DNA of 34,702 nt from positions 1 through 34,702 of the forward strand of contig JAIKYZ010000068.1 of assembly GCA_024682655.1 (NCBI GenBank), written 5' to 3'. Made by a program: the position numbers and the translations under genes. Of this stretch, positions 32,701 through 34,702 are shown in pieces. Every line of letters starts with the position of its first letter. Positions within the stretch are counted from its first letter, which is position 1. The stretch is from Treponema sp. Its GTDB lineage: Bacteria > Spirochaetota > Spirochaetia > Treponematales > Treponemataceae. The notes beneath the pieces were generated by a model that saw nothing but the letters and a program-made list of their open reading frames with translations, was not told the DNA's origin and ran no database searches.

Positions 32701-34702
32701 TCTGGCTGGGTACAGACTTAAATACAGATGAAAAATTTGCCGCAAATGAATTTACAACTTACGATATTTTAAGTCAGGCTGTTACTGAACAGAGTTCATA
32801 CGAAATGAACACCGCTGACTTTACAGGTAAACGCTTTAGAGTTCTTGATAAATTAGCTCTTGTAGCAGAATTTGTTGGTGGAAATGGTAATAGTATTACT
32901 CTTGCTTACTCAGATAATGCCAGCGAACAAACAGATGCCACAACAAAAGTAGTAAAAGAGGCTGATGCAACTTGTTACAAAGAAGTAGATACAAGTGCAA
33001 TCACTGCGGCTGATGATACTTTTGAAACAAGTAGTTATACAAGTAAGACAAAACACCAGTACAGATATGTAGTTCCTAAGGATAAAATTACTGATTGCGA
33101 GGGTTCTTCATTAACAGAACTTACTAAACGTCCAGTTTCCTTTACTTTCTGGGATGCAACCGAAGATACAACTCAGGGAACAGACAGTAGTTACTGTTAC
33201 TTAAAGATTAAGGACCTTGCAATAATTCAGCAGGATAATTTTGCTCCAACTGTTACAATTGATCCATTCTATTGGAAGTCTCCGGAAGATAACTCATTGT
33301 ACGAAAATTCTTATTTGAATGGTCACATTGATTTAGCAAAATCTGGTGATACTGATACTTTGGATCTTACAACAGGTCTCTTTAAAACTAGTGAAGACGT
33401 TTTAGTTGCAGGAAATTCTACAAATAAACCTCAGGTTTCTGGAATTGTTAGTCTTCGCGGTAAAGTTTACGATGAACATACTTTGAATTCTATTTGGATG
33501 AACTTTACAGACTTTACTCCAGATTCTAATGTAAATGGCGAAGCAGCCGAAAGTAATGAAGCTTCAGGCGTAACATATTATTGTGTTGCCAAGAGAATTT
33601 ATGATGAAACCGACAAAAAATATGTTTGGAAAACCGCTGAAAGTTCTGCCGATGGTGGAAAAGCTTCTGCTGCTAACTGGGTATTTACAGTAGTAAGCGA
33701 AAGTTTTGATGAAGGACATAGCCTTGAATGGCAGCTTGATATTGATACTTCTGAAGTTGGAATGGGTTCAAACAAGGTATTTAGACTTATTGCAAAAGAT
33801 ACAGCAGAAACTCCAAATGTTTCTTCTACAAGTGCAACTTCAGGCGCAAAACTTAATGAAAGTGGAAAATATGATATCAGCCTGTATAATGTACCTGCTT
33901 ACACAGTGGATCTTGTTCCATATATCAGCGAAGTTGTAGATTCAAACGGAAATTCATTGAACCGCTCAAGACTTGGTCGTTACCCAGTTCGTGCCGGAGA
34001 AGAAATCAAAGTTAAAGGTTTCAACTTTGGTTCTACAAGTTCTACAGTAACCGCAACTCGTAATACAACAGCAATTGAAGGCGCCGAAATTGTAGATTCA
34101 AATACAATTACTCTTACAGCCCCTGAAAATTCTGGAAGCCTTAATATTACAATTGGTGACCAGACAGTTCCAAACAATACAAACTCTAATGTTGCTTACA
34201 ATATTCAGAAAGGTTACATTGCAAGCGATACAAGTAAGTACGGTAAAACAGCCGCCGACCAGGCAGGTTCTAACTTCTGGACAGATGATGTTTATTTGAG
34301 TGTTTGGAATTCTGGAGAAGCCTTTACTGATGCTTCAAATCCAATAAGTGGAAGTATAATTGGACTTACAGCTTCAAGTTCGGTTTATACTTCTGCCCGT
34401 GAAGCAGGAACCTTCCCTGCACATACACTTTATGGTATCTGGGGAAGCAATGATAACATGATGTACAATGAAGTTATGGGACCAGCAGGAACCAACTATA
34501 ATACCCGATGGTATATCTTATCCCAGCAGGCTTCTGGGGCCCTTCGTTCGCCTCCATCAGAAACTGATTCTGTAATTGTAAACAATAATGTATTCCACAC
34601 CTGGCTTGATGATGGCTGGGCAGATGCAAATACCTTTGGAGACGGATTACAGTTAGTTCGCGATGGTGAAACAGCTTCAACAAGTGCATCTTATATTGAA
34701 AA
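23775..34702 (+). CDS. Giant lipoprotein of Ig-like repeats (runs off the window)
   Basis: Seen: one open frame from the ATG (AAGAAGGG upstream) to the window edge, 3,642 codons with no stop. The N-terminus MKKFVYNLLSIFVVVLLAFSAC is a lipoprotein signal with Cys22. The rest is Thr/Ser/Asp/Lys-rich and built from at least 18 Ig-like beta modules. Each is announced by a linker of the type 'IDxxAPxxxI': SIDNTSPILTI (~140), IDTQAPKF (~622), VDNGAPNL (~862), IDANAPTF (~962), IDTTAPVW (~1579), IDKEAPSS (~1819), VDNTAPEVEI (~2249), FDDQAPTIEY (~2719), and others. Typical strands are 'SGSWEDD', 'LSGTASDS' and 'VKDTAGN'. Residues ~3,396-3,472 (PVRAGEEIKVKGFNFGSTSS...) look like an IPT/TIG domain. After it a Trp-rich segment begins that is unlike the repeats. 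Inference: an outer-membrane-anchored surface fibre or adhesin. Composition matches its neighbours. Confidence 0.9.
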   Translation, partial: MKKFVYNLLSIFVVVLLAFSACKIGLGEAVDTVPPTIEIEYPLAKSQIRDSFILSGSWEDDLRIQKVEVTLDNLSTKKSYGPFSATTKLTDNSDETKGTWSCKVYPVNEDGSTAIPDGNYTATITVYDTYDQTGAVTQTFSIDNTSPILTITSPSTTDDIGTPGVTLASFGKIFNIKGAYSDDSGVSEIEVEFYDENEQELATTTLKVKGTTIDDTVASYQSQLYTELYGETDKDVTKSYYCKIKIFDTARKVPAEEGDRGNVSETFYLRSDVEDIFSESTESFKEKEAYSILNGQTSLDEVSEYYKTWYNQKESLKKSRSSFTLNPANNPSFTIAGYSTFKEGTSGELNRVVDNTGIYEFKDKGKLNITVSHGLDGYLIKKDTLGITLIQCNDAGEIIKDSSGNISNEIDIASENITVTSQGTTYALEAIIRSTDFEEGKLNTGNYYIIKVNGTDTKGNVITNGANLYAIKFMPSNTTAPSIEIKKLQGQTAKSTLKIMQEDISMEGAIEYFPDTLRFYVYIGNPDEVDENGNTTASLITTSADIDKEAANQGGFEVSKPNTSNQKWTTSFKYTLTKEKIEEAIAENGSMPADTEFALYVIAKLVNAGVQGSDSVLVTIDTQAPKFSDNDNDYSFTPAVTKDGDTKEYVNGKITIKTSVTDNLTMKPKVEYSFDQKALDDEDKTWIPYSDAASSITLSKFDTTTNFGLTSGKYYLDLRAVDEVGNVGTKRKEVYVDQTTDAPVIEFQNADIEIKNSGDLNSENNVFGSVSNNMLNAAISDDDGIDKIIFKYQAGNTVTWESETSTNTTTKTVNVNGKTSYNFKQQLPSAEGTYRVKVLVKDNQQDSTGYNYVEKGPFLIAVDNGAPNLSVSTTSGAYQAANSSFNLTGKVDDVEATVKIYSKQTKENGVAKYLVADKVGEASLDTSTLVWTYSVTTNDKGGTYYVVASDIYGQETAAEFTWKIDANAPTFKITEISGEEYTVDDSQKYASKSELYTVRGDVIDFTDENDEGVKVKGDNDSGLEDNLYYIATTTEPQKNSKGAYVIDDTWQKAVISKKNEGASTWVANIDFSDNSFNEGNAYTIYFAARDEAQNVSIITDNAHSNSLKVTLDSVKPTIKADDGIGSKTVTDSQGSSTLSLYVVVTDDLKFENNVTSKVTGSGINKVQLVLNGITEEITPTTETIEDTSKTLVNGNITYTKYIFEVPSSKLSSSSGSENTYYFKVSDKAGNSVTSESGSINSVKPVITYTNQLEDNKKDSNEYYFTNKAFKIPYLVTASGNAISKITWKENDGNESSLFTRGSEDVKTYGSLEAGAASITVDKPSASQKVTGILAAENIYGLEESKEIKYIFDLDKPQVKLTSTNVSTSTSTYFDANKVLTITGSADDNTNTNTELRSGLSEVFYAVAKNHVTSLTENNMVQDWDSAGSTNWKVKLDFTTGTNPEGDYTVLVKAVDNVGNESAVTAIKLIADYNRPVIGLTKVNNEETTALEAYYNKDVLITGSVTETYLKAFEIEVTGPAGFTDSTSNFVTKPETGGVYTDSQTWSYNLPKNIQGAYTIKVTATDQLDNEVSETYTTTIDTTAPVWNKKSDVDSGTSKVGNEDVSDLISSDEGHPWFNTTNPEIRIEYFEDSSASGSGIEYVYYQFAKAGEEFTDSTVTNSLKPSKSTDKKYESLSFYIGDFVVSSQANKVKIWAKDNAGNECDPVTLNIFIDQEKPTLSEIKYSSGKIESQALPSTILSNGASDIVLSGKYADDASGVEKINVVSGTSIDIAVDNPDTEDSTWTITIPKAKLTSDSTVYIKVTDKAGNLNDSYKFELQIDKEAPSSKITSPSDGGTLNGTINISGVVEENNTPLSIALWYYAVKDKTVSQVTSVPTSLPESETSGNWKLIKLITSAGDSTKSDATHVYGAKASEIFSWKIESYKLNDLLGDSSMAAFYLLPVAYDEAGNCNIDPSAIKKASSSAQGYYSFNIDLDSDRPVVKFSTLDTLTGALIKYSASVSGTVSDDDGIEEFKISSTAITTSAAWTAYEQTGTLEYGSGSFTYTPADSDDGEKSIYIYVKDTAGGEFWTGKNSKVLEMPKITYKDSTGSEKTEDNESVITYISDSSPATVGKPTIASSNNTFAYNGTGVEFAEMGTTNLVGGESKKYVMLGIFAKDTNGIKSVVYKFDNGSGTAPVAPVTIAIKKSGDSYVLDSTNSTSGTAYDATNKLFYTCPIDLSKIASGVITLAITITDGSGIECQKQTSITVDNTAPEVEIQNPVSSETQVGSVTLSGTASDSLSTITTVKYLVLDNTYYSAYETRNKADGSDVKSALVNSTTDFTELNKGTNAGWKFALDNLPSGKITDGKSDLDSYSYITHTTTASTTIYEIPVYVYVEDSLGNVALESVTMKYNPYGDRPIVELSSTSPAADSNLSGSIQITGSASDNVSVSAVYLQLDVNNDKKFDDDDITILKTLKDSDGNNIYTDYVSSTSTGNLFDETSLASAEKTPDYTASVKYKDAFADEREESKDSSGNPLHDNFWGIKVNGSASWNTTINKFKELQIDGKNRYEDGKYHVSYRLAAMDNNNKLGTWTQARQFTIDINTPTVPNSGTIESYNSEGTLISSRNYESDMYLTASGIKNNLVLLISDVSGIKEVQYVTASSVEGLNKATNNTKVPAANITELKSTDSGYVAGTHTYKVSIPLTDGSTSPTSLAIQVIAYKESLTETSKYCNYNVNFDDQAPTIEYTAFNGDKVLETAANNTVVNSNNVFTLSGKASDTGSGFARTLFFYFRPANETSGSVKRIYDPLKNSTLIDLTSASSKEFGGMDLYGYKPSSVTISGSEITITGSTESHIYELGVVYINGSWFTIAGVTKDTDDKVTAVTLQSEVPSATSYDVFFPYARVIDNTGTEKGSFNTENNSDPYSDTTDDGDGMPESVIKSQTNWTYDASIRSNFIPDGNGSFFVFVFDKAGNCSANEYKAKVQNNAPRLTKLWLGTDLNTDEKFAANEFTTYDILSQAVTEQSSYEMNTADFTGKRFRVLDKLALVAEFVGGNGNSITLAYSDNASEQTDATTKVVKEADATCYKEVDTSAITAADDTFETSSYTSKTKHQYRYVVPKDKITDCEGSSLTELTKRPVSFTFWDATEDTTQGTDSSYCYLKIKDLAIIQQDNFAPTVTIDPFYWKSPEDNSLYENSYLNGHIDLAKSGDTDTLDLTTGLFKTSEDVLVAGNSTNKPQVSGIVSLRGKVYDEHTLNSIWMNFTDFTPDSNVNGEAAESNEASGVTYYCVAKRIYDETDKKYVWKTAESSADGGKASAANWVFTVVSESFDEGHSLEWQLDIDTSEVGMGSNKVFRLIAKDTAETPNVSSTSATSGAKLNESGKYDISLYNVPAYTVDLVPYISEVVDSNGNSLNRSRLGRYPVRAGEEIKVKGFNFGSTSSTVTATRNTTAIEGAEIVDSNTITLTAPENSGSLNITIGDQTVPNNTNSNVAYNIQKGYIASDTSKYGKTAADQAGSNFWTDDVYLSVWNSGEAFTDASNPISGSIIGLTASSSVYTSAREAGTFPAHTLYGIWGSNDNMMYNEVMGPAGTNYNTRWYILSQQASGALRSPPSETDSVIVNNNVFHTWLDDGWADANTFGDGLQLVRDGETASTSASYIE

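Noticed and set aside
23775..34702. Ig-like modules as recent tandem DNA repeats
   Set aside because: The modules are similar in pattern but their DNA is strongly diverged; no near-identical repeat units were seen.
1..34702. CRISPR arrays, rRNA genes, transposase or phage genes
   Set aside because: No regularly spaced repeats, rRNA sequence, transposase or phage-type gene was seen.

Overview
The window looks like a chromosomal segment of a low-GC host-associated spirochaete, most likely a Treponema. This is an inference from style and gene content, not from a marker gene: several lipoproteins with short spirochaete-type lipoboxes, a stand-alone PTS enzyme I, sugar ABC transporters without their own ATPase, and very large Ig-like surface lipoproteins. 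Most of the window is roughly one-third G+C by hand count, while the first ~950 bases are close to half G+C.

Layout. 1-955: a GntR-type regulator (cut by the window edge) divergent from an aldo/keto reductase fragment that stops at half length, followed by a ~110-base hairpin-bearing element. 1021-1093: initiator tRNA-Met (minus strand) with its terminator. 1119-2620: minus-strand operon Nfu-type Fe-S protein, SlyD-like FKBP with a Cys/Gly tail, PrsW-type intramembrane protease. 2718-8564: minus-strand operon of a LysM membrane protein (with a DnaK substrate-binding-like N-terminus), a lipoprotein lytic transglycosylase and a CPA2 cation/proton antiporter with CBS domains: an envelope module. 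8733-9563: secreted YD-like repeat protein. 9677-11358: IlvY-like LysR regulator followed by a UDG-fold-like protein. 11351-12496: WecA/TagO-type undecaprenyl-phosphate sugar-1-phosphate transferase. 12693-13115: small membrane protein. 13117-18272: minus-strand run ptsI, der, a MerR regulator, an Rsm22-like methyltransferase.

18391-22054: a sugar ABC importer (binding lipoprotein and two permeases) with a near-consensus promoter, a palindromic operator with a central CG at the start point, and a long hairpin between the binding-protein and permease genes. No ATPase gene accompanies it. 22086-22214 is a composite inverted repeat between convergent genes. 22254-23471 (minus) is a membrane-anchored protein that may have a solute-binding fold. 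From 23775 to the window end a single open frame of more than 3,640 codons encodes a giant lipoprotein of many Ig-like modules, with an IPT/TIG-like domain near the visible end.

Points most worth a second look: the DnaK-like/LysM fusion, the giant Ig lipoprotein, the composite hairpin at 22086-22214, a set of four genes whose -10 box lies only 6-9 bases before the start codon (likely leaderless mRNAs), a recurrent GGGGACAGWYC word found six times, and the truncated reductase plus hairpin element and composition shift beside the initiator tRNA.
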